Assembly: GCA_002245135.1 (NCBI GenBank)
Contig: NGBS01000583.1
Location: 310,001 to 374,000 of the forward strand
DNA: 64,000 nucleotides
Source: Proteromonas lacertae
Lineage: Eukaryota; Sar; Bigyra; Opalinata; Proteromonadidae
Direction: 5' to 3'
Both the position numbers and the translations under genes were made by a program. A model generated the notes under the pieces. It searched no databases. It was not told where the DNA came from and saw only the letters and a program-made list of their open reading frames with translations. Below, piece by piece: positions 48,601-60,075 of the stretch (positions are counted from its first letter, which is position 1; each line of letters opens with the position of its first letter).

Positions 48601-51045
48601 ATGATAATAATTAATGCCTTATTTGAACAGCTTAAAAGGTCAAGAAATATAACATCATTTGCTTTAAGAGTAATCAATTATTCAAATACTGCTCATTTTA
48701 AGTCACAATTAATAAGTATTCAAGAACATATTAGTGAATATGCTGCAATATTTGGATGTAAAACTATCAGTTGTTATAATGTCATTAATCAGTACTTGGG
48801 AAAAACAGATTTACCATTCTATTATTTAGGTTATTCATTTGAAGAATATGTGAATATTAATTCATATTTTATGGCACCTACTCCATATCAATTAATTGAA
48901 TTTACACTGAATTACATAAAATATTTGAAGAATCAATTGATAATGGACACTCCGACAGTAACAATGATATATGATGTTAATTATCCCAAAATATTAGATT
49001 TATTTAGAGATGAAGCTAAGCATTATAATTATGAACTAGTCAATGAATGTCAAGTTAATCCAGATGATGAATTAACACCACAATTTCTTGATTGTCTAAC
49101 AGCATGGGGTGATACAAACATCTTTCCAATTCATGTGTTATATCTACTACCAAATGGTTATGATGATTTCTATACTCTTCATCTTAATAATCCACAATTT
49201 TCTTCATTATTTAATTATTATTTCTTAACCTATGATGGAGATCAAATATCACCATTACAATTAGCAATATTTGATCATTATTTTATTATCCATTCTCAGA
49301 CTAACAGTTATGAACATGCAAAATCCATTTCTTACTTATATTTATTGCAATCAACATTTGGTACATTATGGAGTAATTCATATTTCAAATCTGGATTTTA
49401 TGCTGCAGTAAATATGTATGGTGAAGTATTGGATAATGCAATGTCATATATAAAAGAGTTTCCATCAGTAGTTGAAGTTCAATCAATGACTCAATTAATG
49501 AAATTCAGTACTATATTTGGAGAATTAGTCCCAACAAAATCGAATTATTTTGTAAGAACCCTTTGTGCTTCACAGGTTGATATAAATTCAAATGATTATG
49601 TGAATGTATATAGACTAAAGAATTATTCAATCCAACCATTTGATGTATTACCAACTGGATTTGATATACCAGTTACTATATTGAAATATCCATCTGCTAC
49701 TCAAGGTTTAGTATATGGTTTTGCAGGAGAGACAACATTTATGATATTGCTATTTATGTATTTGTTATATAAACAAAGAAGAAATCCAATAATGAGAAAA
49801 GATTCAATGAATTTATTGCAAACATCAATGATTACTTTACTATTTGCACCTCTTACTGCTATATTCTTTGTAATAGAACCAAACGAAAAGAATTTCATCT
49901 GTATGCTTAGAATTGCTATGCTTTGTGTCACTTTAATGTTTCAAGTTTCAATTGTGTTTATGAAGGCTTACAGAGTGAAGAAATTATTGTTTAATCCAAC
50001 AAGAGAAAAAGTTGCAATAAGTGATGGTGTTATATTTAGAAATGTGTTTTTAGTAATGACAGTTGAAGTGATATATTTGATATTATGGGGGTTTCTAGAA
50101 CCATCAGAATTGAATTATACAAAAGATGAATCTGAAAGTCCATTAGAAATTCAAAAATATCCGATTTGTAGAACACCTTATTTGATGTTTGGTATTCAAT
50201 GTGCAGGAATTGGATTATACATAATATGGGGTGTATATAACATCTTTAAATTAAGACATGTTGGAAGAGATATTATGAATTCTACTAGTTTAGGATGGTC
50301 TGCATTTGTATTTGCAATTGTTGCCATATTATTTGGACCTTTAGCTTTTATATTAGGAAAAGAGCCAAAGATATTGATAATTGTTCAAGGTTTAGCTATT
50401 ATTGTAACAACACATGTGTTTTTATTCTCATACATCGGTAGTAAGTTGCTATTATTATGGAAACATGATGCAGAACAAGATATATCTGATAGTGAAGATG
50501 AAGGATTAACAACACAAGCTCCATTAAAAGCAGGAGGTGGTAAAGGTAGCTATATTAACACAGGTTTATTCAATACAGGCTTAAGTGCAGTAAATACTAG
50601 AACTAATAATAATAATAAGACAAAAATAGTACCAGAATATACTCAAATGTATGGATATGTTATTTCAAGACCAGGTAGACAGAATGGAAGAGGTTTATCT
50701 CCAGCTATGGTTGGTTCTCCCGTTGTTGGACCTTCTCCAATGATTGATGGAAGATTACCATCTGGTGCAGGAACATCCAATCAACAGTCACCTGCTTTAC
50801 CATCACCTCCTAGTAATGCTGGACTTGGTAAAGGATTAGATACCAATATGTTGATGAAGAAATTGGAAAATTTGCAGTTTTCTCCTGATTCTACAACTGT
50901 AGGAGGTGATTCTATATCATTTGGGCAGATGAAGCCAGCAAGGAGTAGAAATATTCCTGGATCAATAAATGGTACTGTATTAACAGAAACAAGTAGCCAA
51001 GCATCTTATGCATCATTTAACATGGGTGGAGCTAAAAATACTTAA
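39620..51045 (+). CDS. Giant class C GPCR-like receptor with about nine tandem periplasmic-binding modules (receptor 2)
   Basis: The N-terminus (MFNSNYLLVFILWMCYIGRS) is a signal peptide. Openings resembling the first strand of a periplasmic-binding lobe recur near 39683, 40615, 41800, 42903, 43965, 45121, 46240, 47406 and 48541, mostly 1.06-1.19 kb apart (about 350-390 residues). The module at 47406 is best preserved (HSIDIIIGTYAPSG, SPYKFHTGPTLSQYMSPLML), as in FmdD/UrtA-type proteins. The 7TM domain starts near 49708: GETTFMILLFMYLLYKQRRN, NLLQTSMITLLFAPLTAIFF, FMKAYRVKKLLF, then four more helices. The tail is Gly/Ser/Pro-rich. The first half has many 25-50 nt introns, including one U12-like (41993-42054) and one 27-nt in-frame intron near 40855. 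The last 6.5 kb is one exon. The product is about 3,600 residues. Confidence 0.85.
41993..42054 (+). other. U12-type AT-AC intron in the giant receptor
   Basis: The 5' site ATATCTTTTTTC (one change from ATATCCTTT) and branch-like TTCTTTAAT at 42037-42045 lie 62 and about 10 nt from a terminal AC at 42053-42054. Splicing joins FLVSV-E to DIVSYYEESFKSWL in frame. The only nearby GT sites are all in the wrong phase. Confidence 0.65.
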
Positions 51046-51185
51046 TTATATGTTTGTGTATGTTTTTTACAGAATATTCTTGGGAATTTCTTGAAATGTC
51101 CATAATTTTCGAGAATTTTTTAAATAGGATTTAATTCAATACTTAGTATTCTAGAAATATCTAATTTTTGATAAACTTAAACCTA

Positions 51186-52195
51186 ATGAAATACACATCA
51201 ATTTTTGTTATTGTCTGTTTAATTGGTCTTGGTATAACTTTTCTATTCATCTTGAAATAGCTTTTTCAGCACCAAACTCAGATGATTTATCTCAAGCATA
51301 TAACGCCGCTCAATCAGCAGCACTAGATGAAGGTCTATTGATGCGTCTTAATAAAAAATACCCCAGTGTTGATGGTAGAGCTGTTTTCACTTGTATGCCT
51401 GATAGAGGACTTTACACATTTCCAGATGCTTTATTAGCTACAGGAGCTTTGAAAGAAGTTTTAGATGTATTTATTGTATTTTTATCTTATAATTAGACAA
51501 ACAAATTGTTGGTAGGAGGATTACAATTCAACACAACTGATGGTGATTATTTCCAAGATCCTCCAGTTGGATTTTGGCCAGAATATCTTGATGCAGTTGT
51601 TGCTAAATTAAACGAATTCTATAGACCATTAGGTACTGACGCAAAGATTCAAATAGTAAGAAAATATTACAAATCATCAGATGCTACACTTGATGGATTA
51701 GAAAATGGTGAAGTTTATCTTACTGAACCATATTATGTTCTTGGTGCATTTTACAAGGATCAACCAAGAATAGAATCAACTCGTTTAGCTTGCACTTCTA
51801 TGGGATATGAAAGCAATTTTGTAGTTGCTGATGCTTCAGGCGTTAGTACAACTGCTGAATTATATGACTACATTGAGAAGAAAGCAACCAATAAAAAAGT
51901 AGTTACAATGTCAACTGGTGATTTTTATGCTGCTGAATCTTTATTACCACCAAACACTGACAATTTCGTTGTTTCAAGTTATGATGATGTTATTAAAGCA
52001 GTGAAAGATGGAACAGCAGCAGCTGGACTAACTTCTGGAATTATTACAGGAGATGGAATACACACATTTAAAAGTGGAATTATATCTCCAAGAGGATCAA
52101 TGTTTTTGAAACAGAGTCCTTGTTTGCCAAAAGCTGCATCTACAGCAACAGTCGCTTTAGCATTGCTCATTTTTACTCTATTATTAATATTGTAG
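51186..52195 (+). CDS. Secreted solute-binding-family protein with a GPI-type C-terminus
   Basis: Three exons encode about 315 residues. A signal peptide (MKYTSIFVIVCLIAFSAP) is split by the first intron. The body looks like an extracellular solute-binding domain of the family-3 type: LLVGGLQFNTTDGDYFQDPP, GFWPEYLDAVVAKLNEFY with the 'GF-x-x-(E/D)hh' helix, LTEPYYVLGAFY, VVADASGVSTTAELYDYIEK, and a second-lobe DDVIKAVKDGTAAAGLTSG. The end, KAASTATVALALLIFTLLLI, is a hydrophobic tail with no cytosolic residues, fitting GPI attachment. Base composition is richer in G+C than its neighbours. It lies 140 bp downstream of the giant receptor, same strand, so it may deliver or buffer ligands for it. 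That link is inference. Confidence 0.72.
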
Positions 52196-52252
52196 AATAA
52201 TATGTTTTCTTTTTTTAAATGGGGGAGTTAAGCAAAATATATTAGTGTTAAT

Positions 52253-54131
52253 TTATTTATTTCTAATAATTATATTATTTATATAAACAACTTCATTTCC
52301 ATTACCTTCTGAAGAGTAATCATAAAAATCACCTCTAATCAATACTTTCTCAAGGTTATTTAATAGCAATATCCAGTCTTCTTCTGTAGTAGCTTGACCT
52401 GTTATTTCATTAATCCATAAATCTGTTTCCCACAGTGGAATACTGAAATAAGTCCAATTACCTGTTAATTCTGTAATTTCCGATTTGTAACTGAATCTAA
52501 ATGGCAAAGCTGTTGAATTATTTATTCCTCCTTCCAATATAACGAATCTTTCTGGATTTCTTGGAGAACCATATGCTTTCCCTCTCATCATTTTAAACTG
52601 TAAATATCCTCTATAATAATCTGTTTTATTACCTTCATATTCTTCATTTGCTCTGAAATACCATCTATTTTAAGAATAATCATCAATATATATATAATAA
52701 TATACATATTCTCTTTTAGTGTTGCATTTACTGGTTTAATCTTTTCTATTTCTATATCTGCTTTATATCCAATCTCTAATTCATCATTACTAGAAACATC
52801 AATTACCATATCACTACTTTCATCTTGTATTTGTGCTCTATAGAACAAATATAGATTACTATTCACGTTGGAATAATGATAATTATATTTCATATCATTA
52901 AAAATATCATTCAAAGAAAGAGAAGATTTAAACAATTTAAAATCTTCAATTTGCACCCACAAATTGACCATAAGTATCACAAAATACAAATTCACATTTT
53001 CCATTTTGTCCTGAACCAATAATCAATGAAACTGGTGAATGAAATACATAACTAGAACGATAAGGTCCTCCAGTATACACTTCATGACCATCAATATAGA
53101 ATAATACTTTACCATCTCCACTTCTCCATGATAAACCAATATGATGCCATTCATTGTCAACTATATTAATATCTGTTTTTATACCAACTTTATAATTATC
53201 ATTATTATTATTCTATTACATTAATATTAATGATAATATATATATATACAATAGATTCACCAACTATTATACTGAGGGAATAAGGATTGTAGAGAATAAA
53301 TTCATTTGAAATAACCTCTGAACTTGATATTGATACAATAACAGCATCGTCATTAACATCTTCATCACATTTGATCCACATTGTGATTGATAGTATTCTT
53401 GGATCGATTTCAAAATCAGTTGTTAATATATAACTATCAATATCACTAAATCTAAAATATCCAAAATCTGGTGATTTACTAATCATATAAAATGAAATAA
53501 ATAAAATAAAATACATTACTGGATTTTCTTTAAAATTATCTTCTTTTCCTGTAATTTTATCCCACATAAAGAAACCATGAGAATCAACAAATAGAGATTC
53601 GTCACCATTATTACCATTAACACTCCAACCTTGTGTTTCATTGCTTATTCCATAATATAGTGAAGATGATGTTTCTGTTATAATATCTCCTTGTCCGTAT
53701 GATCTGATTAATAAATTTGCTTTAGAAATTGTTCCAATATCACATTCGAAATTGTCTGATGTAGCAGATATAATAGTGAGGTTGAATACAACATCTTCTC
53801 TACTAAAATCTATAAAATTACCTAATTGCCTGAATTTCGTATATTTCATAATTAGAATTGGGTAAAAATGCTAGTTCATAATCGTTATTAACCTCTAAAA
53901 CAGATCGACTATAACCTTGAATATTGAACATAACTGTTGTGGTAGATAGTATTCCTAAGTATAGATAGTAACAATGAACTTTATACCTCCTTCTCTGGTC
54001 AAAGAAATTCTGATCTTTTCATCTGCTAGTGTTGATAAAAACAAATTGCGATCAAATGATACTGAACCACATCTTAGATCAGCCAAAGAATATGACAATA
54101 AAATACCAAACAGCAGAAGAGATATTGACAT
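52253..54131 (-). CDS. Secreted protein with laminin-G-like and laminin-IV-like domains
   Basis: A signal peptide (MSISLLLFGILLSYSLADLR) opens the gene at 54131, and several GTAT/GTTA...TAG introns follow. The middle has a LamG/concanavalin-like jelly roll: FEIDPRILSITMWIKCDEDV, then NEWHHIGLSWRSGDGKVLFY with IDGHEVYTGGPYRSS, as in LamG or pentraxin folds. The C-terminal exon (RFVILEGGINNSTALPFRFS, WTYFSIPLWETDLWIN, then TTEEDWILLLNNLEKVLIRG) matches the laminin IV type A domain, where a 'L-x-N-L-x-x-(L/V)-LIRG' helix-strand is conserved. A similar but weaker segment may lie near the N-terminus (GWSVNGNNGDESLFVDSHGF). Probably an extracellular or wall-associated adhesin-like protein. The function is not determined. 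Confidence 0.65.
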
Positions 54132-54471
54132 TTTAAAATACCAACCCCAACGGATATATTTTTTTAATCTAAGGTAAAGAAATTAATAGAAGTTTTTAGT
54201 GTTTCAAAAAAATAGATTAGACCAATACCATAGAATAAATACTTTAATCAATCATTTATGGACTTCGCAAAATATAAGAGAGTTACAGAAGAAATCGCGA
54301 TTTACATTGCAGAGTTTATATGATTAAATGAAATAATAACAATGTCCCACTTATTTTGAAAAATAAAAAAAACACAAGCCTGTAACTTACTCAAGCCATA
54401 TTTTATTTTTTTCTTTAATAATTCGTTGTAGAAGAATAAATTCTCCATTTTGAAAGTATCATTAGCACAAT
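54132..54471. other. Intergenic region between LamG-type and DUF1765-type genes
   Basis: About 340 bp with divergent starts on both sides. Two CAAGCC elements (54376-54380 and 54391-54397) resemble the recurring promoter-like motif. Short ORFs on both strands have no supporting features. Confidence 0.4.
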
Positions 54472-57102
54472 ATGCCTGAATTCCGTTCAAAATGGTCAAA
54501 AAAAGTGGCTGGTTACATAACTACCGTTTTATCTGATAAGAAAAGCATCGAAAAAAGAATGGAATCTTTGGAAGCATTACAACCATATTTAGCAATAAAT
54601 CAATTAGGTATCTTAAACTTTATATTGATAGATTATTCATCACCTGAAGAAGAGGCAGTAGCAAAAGATTTATTACTCCAGTTGTGGGATAATTTAGTAA
54701 CAAATGTTTTTATTGTATTATACATAATTATTGTGTGTATTATTTAAATTCTTTAGGTTGACAGTGATTATAGAGCTACATATTATCATTCTCTATGGGG
54801 AATAATAAATCACAAAGAATTAGAAATGACTGCAAATGGATATCTTCATGGAGATGATAAAATTGATCCAGATACTCCAGGTCATAAAATAATTATAAGA
54901 TATAAAGAATTGTTAGTAAAAACATGGAATATATGTTCAGGAGTGTTTGTAAAAGCAGCAATGGCACTACAGGATGAAACATTTTGTTCACAAATGTGTG
55001 TTGTTTGCTATACCTCATTTGAAGCAGTAAGATCAGAGTTTAATAAATATTTTTCATCTCAAACACCGCTTTGTGATGATGATTTAACTCCAATTTGTAG
55101 ATTAAAAGATGTACCATTTGAATATGAAGATAAAATGAAAGAAGATCCATCAGAAAAGAACATATTCTTCATAAAACATAAAGTAGATAAAGCACACTTT
55201 CCTAAGTTGAGTGATCTTTGTGAATATTGTGAAATTGGTTCAAAGAAAGTATCTGAATTACCGTTATTCCTTGAATCATGTGATAAATATAGAAGGTCAA
55301 ATCCAAATCTATTTTCTTGGGATAATATACCATGTGATTTGAAATTAGATTTTAAATATCTTGATGAATTATTAAACTTGTATAATTATCTATATTATTT
55401 AATTTAATTAATAGTGTAAAACATAAACCTCATTTCTGTTTTGGTTTTGTAAGAGTTATGATGGAACATTATAAGTTTCGATTAGCAGAACCAATACAAT
55501 GGGAGTATTTACCATCGTATTTCCTTATTCTAAGATATATTTTACCACAAATACAAGAATCAATAGTTGGTAGTTATTCAATTGGTCAGTTATATAAAGA
55601 TATCCCGTCCAATACATATCTATCAGCCAATCGTTGTGCATTAGCATTATTAAAGAATGTTCCATTATTAAATGTGATTATTTCAATTGCATTTGAACCA
55701 TGTTCAATAAAAAGAGTAAGTGATGTAGAATCTGCTATGCATACATTAGAATTATGCTTTGAAGAAATTAAAGAAAAATATGATAAAAGTCATTATGAGA
55801 AATATTTAGAAATATTAAATAAAATTGTAGATGATATTGAGAATGCAATTACACCAACGCCAAGATCACCTTCAGTCGTTGAAAAGAAGAGATTGCAAGT
55901 ATGATATCTATTATATATATAAATAGTTTATTGCTGTGTTATGTGATATTCCTCAGTTTTCATTCCCATTTTATATGGTGAAGATTAAAAATGGAATATA
56001 TCCACGATGCTTTGATATTGATAAAGCTATTGAATGGGCAGTACAGAACAGAGTTGCTGATAATGAAGAGGAAGCTACAGTGTTAATGACATCTTTTAGT
56101 CATTCAATACATGTAACAGAATGTATATATTAATATTATACAACAGTTATGATATATAATATAAAATAGTAAAAACTACTGAAAATCCTCCTCAAACATT
56201 TTATTATGTAAAAGAACATCGCCATCACCATACTCATAGGTTTAAGTATTTGGATGAAGGTAAATGGAATTTACCCAAATCATTTAACTTTAAATATTTC
56301 TATGATATAGTTAGTAGATTACTTTCTCAAGATCAATATCAAATAGCCATTCGTGTAATTACTTTTTTATATCATTCAGTTGATGCTTTTCATAGTTCTC
56401 AAAGAGTTCAAGTATATATATTTATTTACATCATAGTTGTTGGATGATTTAATACTGGAAACTCATTTTTGGTCGTTATTTACTCATTGGTATTTCTTAG
56501 TAAGAGATGCTTTTATGACATTTTTAGTATATAAATTGTTCAGAACAAAAAGAGCCAAATTACCAACATTAACACCAATTCAAATCATTGAAATGATGGA
56601 TATGAACGAAGAAGAATATGAATTACAGAAAGTTACAAGCGGTAATTTAAATTCAGCATCACCAATAACCTTACCTCATATGATGTCTTCTAATTCATAC
56701 CATTTTCGTAATAACAGTTATAAGAATAGCAGAAGTAGCAGCAGCAGTAGAATATCTCGATTAGCATCTCATATTTCTACTGTATATAATACAATAACTG
56801 GAAATGAAATTGGTGAATATCCAGAAATATTTGTTGAAGCATTGGATCATGAAGCTATAGCAATTGATATAATGATTAGTAGTAAGTTAGATTCATTGAT
56901 TCAGACAGCTTGTGACCAGTTAAATGATCCAAATGCTGATTTGGTTCCTAAAGAATGTAGAGTGTATATTAAAGATGCTTTAATACAGTATGTTGAAAAA
57001 CTGAAAAAGTACTTTGTAGAAGCTAAAAAGGTTGGAAGAGATGATGAAGTTCCTTGTCCCAACCTTGAATATGTCTCACCTAAGCTCAGAAATGATATAT
57101 AA
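54472..57102 (+). CDS. DUF1765-type protein
   Basis: Six to seven exons (introns 27-52 nt) encode about 790 residues, soluble and mostly helical. Near the C-terminal third the product reads KWNLPKSFNFKYFYDIVSRL, then YQIAIRVITFLYHSVDAFHS, and LILETHFWSLFTHWYFLVRD followed by AFMTFLVYKLFRTKRAKLP. This 'LFxHWxxxVRxxFxxLLxYKLF' pattern is what I associate with the fungal/amoebal DUF1765 family, whose function is unknown. A His-rich stretch, EHRHHHHTHRFKY (about 56212-56250), lies just before the domain. A Ser/Arg-rich linker (KNSRSSSSSRISRLASHIS) sits after it. The family call is pattern-based. Confidence 0.6.
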
Positions 57103-57235
57103 GACTAACTTAAACATAATTATTATCTATTATTTACGTTATTACTTTCTAACAGTTTCTATTATAAAATTTAAAAATTTGTCTCAAACAAGAATCAAAC
57201 GTAATTCAGTTAAAATCTTTTCCTTTATCTATTTA

Positions 57236-59975
57236 ATGACTAAAATATATGGAATAGATTTTGGATCAACCTCAATAGTGATACTCTAGTTGTTTTATTG
57301 AGCCAAATAAAAAATATCCACTGATCAAAATAGTTAATTCGTTACACGGAAAATCTAGTACACCGTATATATTCTATGTTGAAATGTAGGTTGTCTTTGT
57401 CTTATGATGGTAAAAAACTGGATTTTGGTGAAAGTTCGACACATCAAGTATTTTTGTGATAATATCTAATGATTAGGAGGTTAAAGGATATGATCATACT
57501 ATTTGCTGTATTAACGATTTATTTGGGAGGAAATTTCATGACCTACATAGCGATTTAATCAAGAGTCACTTCCCAGAAGAATTAATTTGTGGAGATAATG
57601 GTAGAATCCACATTAAAGTATAATGATATTTTTAATAGAGTTTTTAGTTTGATAAATTATCATTGTCAATAGATGAAGTTATTTTGTTAGTAATGAAAGA
57701 AATATCTGCAATAATAGAAAAGAGTGATGATGAAAAGAGAGAAACTATACCATGTGTTGTTGCTGTATACTGATTATTATTAATTTAATGAATAGTTACC
57801 TTCATACTACAAAGAGAGTACTTTCTTTCGGTTTAATGAACTGTGTAGAGAATGTAAAAGTATTTAATTTTATGAAATTTTAATAGAATTGACTATTGAG
57901 CATATTATACCTTCGCATTATGCTTTGGCTTTGACATATTCTTACCAAAATTGTAGATCACTTATACCAAATACAACACATTATATATTATTAGTAGACT
58001 GTGGATATACACAGTTGACTGTTAGTTTAGTGTGTTATAAATTTGATGGAATGGAAGTAATAGATAGTAAAACAACTACAGAAGTAGGTGGAAGAATTCT
58101 TGATTCTGCTTTAATTGATGATTGTTTGGATAAAATTAGAAAAGAAGTAACAGATTTAGATGGAATAAATGAATCTAAACTGTATTTGAAGGTAAAACAA
58201 GCCATAATTCCTGTCAAACATGCCATTGCACTACCTGGATGTGATGAAGTATATAAATAATACTATTATTTATTTATAGAAAACATTCACAATTAGTGAA
58301 GTAAATGGAGAAGATGATTATGAAGGTATTTATACAAAAGAGAACCTTGAGGACATTATGGATAAGTTGCAATTTGACAAAAAACTATCAGAGTTAATAG
58401 AGAGTGTGTTGAAAAACACTGTGCAAATAATCTACCCAAAAATTGTTCCTGTTATTCATGGTGGTTCAATGAGAATACCATATATGAAGAGAGTGTTATT
58501 ATCAACATTTAGTAACATAACAGGACAACAGTTTCCTGAATTGAATCAAACTCTCAATATGGATGAAAGTGTATCAAAAGGTGCTTGTTCATATTATTTA
58601 TGTTCAACAATACCAATCATTTGGGATTATACTGTGGAACCTGCTGTATCTCGTATTATATTTATTATTCTATTATAATCATTGTTTAGAATCAGCAGAT
58701 CTAAGATTGTCATTATCAAGAAAAACAATAATTGCATTATCAAATGCAGCAGATGAAAAAATAACAGGAAATTCTGCAATTAATCAAATAATTCAAACCA
58801 AAAATGAAATAGAATCAGATTTGTATGAATATAGAAGATCAGTTAAAGAGATAAACGAACATATGCATCAAATAGAACAAGAGATAAACAGTAGAATTGA
58901 GTGGTTAAAATCTCATCAAAAAGAAACAAAAGCTGTTTATGATAATGAACATTCAATTAATAGAGATAATTTTTCAAGTCTATCAGTTTTATTAGTATAG
59001 AATTTATTAATTTATGTATTTTGTATAGGATGTATTGAAGGGAAATCCCTTTGATTTACAAATTGCTTTATCAAAGCTGATGTATATTGTTGTCGTTATT
59101 ATGCTATTGTATAGAATTGAAACAAGACAAAAATTAGATGAAATACCTATATCTGCTCAAAAGAAATATCTACCCACTATTCAAGAGATAGAAAAATGGT
59201 ATTTAACATCTGATAATATATCATCCAAAATAATTGAAGAAAAAATACAGTATAAATATATTATAGTTATTCTCTTACCATAATTCAATAGAAAAATTCA
59301 AGCTATACTTCCAGCAATTGATGAAGAATTACCACTAGAAAAGCTTGAAATGAGTGTTATTAAAGGAATGTATATCTATCTATCTATATATGTTATACAT
59401 TCTCTAGTCAACAATTAGAAACAGATGTTCATAATTCACCAGTAAAAGTCAAAATGCAATCAGGGATTGATGTTCTGAAAGATGATTATGCGAATACTAT
59501 TAAAAAGTGTAAAACTCCTACAAAAAGAGATTTGTTAAGGTTGAACCATCATATTTCATCTTCGAGAAAATCATTGAAAAATGAATTATCACAAGCTGAA
59601 TATAGTAAAGGAATCGAATTGCTTATCAAGAAATTGTAATATTATATCTATAATAATTAATAGAAACGATATTCAGAAGAGTTTATCTTCATATACAACA
59701 GTCACTTCAAAAATAGAAGTTAGTGTCAAAGATATAAAAGAGTACATTACAAAGTACACTTGGAATGATGTAGAAGTGAAAGGATTGAGTGAAAGGTTAG
59801 ATAAAATTGTAGTATGATATACATTTTATTTTAATCTTACAAATAGAAAAGAATCGAACATAAAAAACCACATACAGAGGAAGAAGCTGTTCATATTCTG
59901 TATAAATCAATATTATCAATTATTATACATAGAAGTCGTTTTCTTAAGCATTATAAACATAGTTTACCTACTTAA
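57236..59975 (+). CDS. Hsp110-type Hsp70-superfamily protein with two frame changes
   Basis: The nucleotide-binding domain opens TKIYGIDFGSTSIVIL. It continues IKIVNSLHGKSSTPYIFYVE, DFGESSTHQ, INDLFGRKFHDLH, SHYALALTYSYQN and ILLVDCGYTQLTVSLVCYKF. Then come TTTEVGGRILDSALIDD and KIVPVIHGGSMRIPYMKRVL. The 'D-x-G-x-T-x-x-x-VS' strand departs from DLGGGTFDVS as Hsp110s do. The C-terminal half is beta then long helices, normal for Hsp110, a nucleotide-exchange partner of Hsp70. There is no ER signal or KDEL. Most joins are GTAT...TAG introns. At TAG 57287-57289 and TAG 57387-57389, however, the homology continues only in the +1 frame. So the gene needs frameshifting, carries sequence errors, or is damaged. 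Confidence 0.78.
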
Positions 59976-60075
59976 ATAAAATAATATTAGGCTTTATTTC
60001 TTTCATCATTTTTTTATATGGTGCGAAAAAAATATGTGGGTGCGAAAATTAGAGTAAACTAAATTTGAGTGAATA
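59976..60075. other. Short intergenic spacer
   Basis: About 100 bp between the Hsp110-type stop and the coiled-coil start, with no clear motif except a TTTTTTATATGG stretch. This is enough for a 3' end and a promoter in this compact genome. Confidence 0.35.

Noticed and set aside
54302-54499. Minus-strand 65-aa ORF between two divergent genes
   Set aside because: It overlaps the start of the DUF1765-type gene, has low-complexity content, and no adjoining exons were found.
57236-59975. ER-resident (HYOU1/Lhs1-type) Hsp70
   Set aside because: No signal peptide precedes the TKIYGIDFGST start and the C-terminus (SLPT) lacks an ER-retention signal. A cytosolic Hsp110 fits better.
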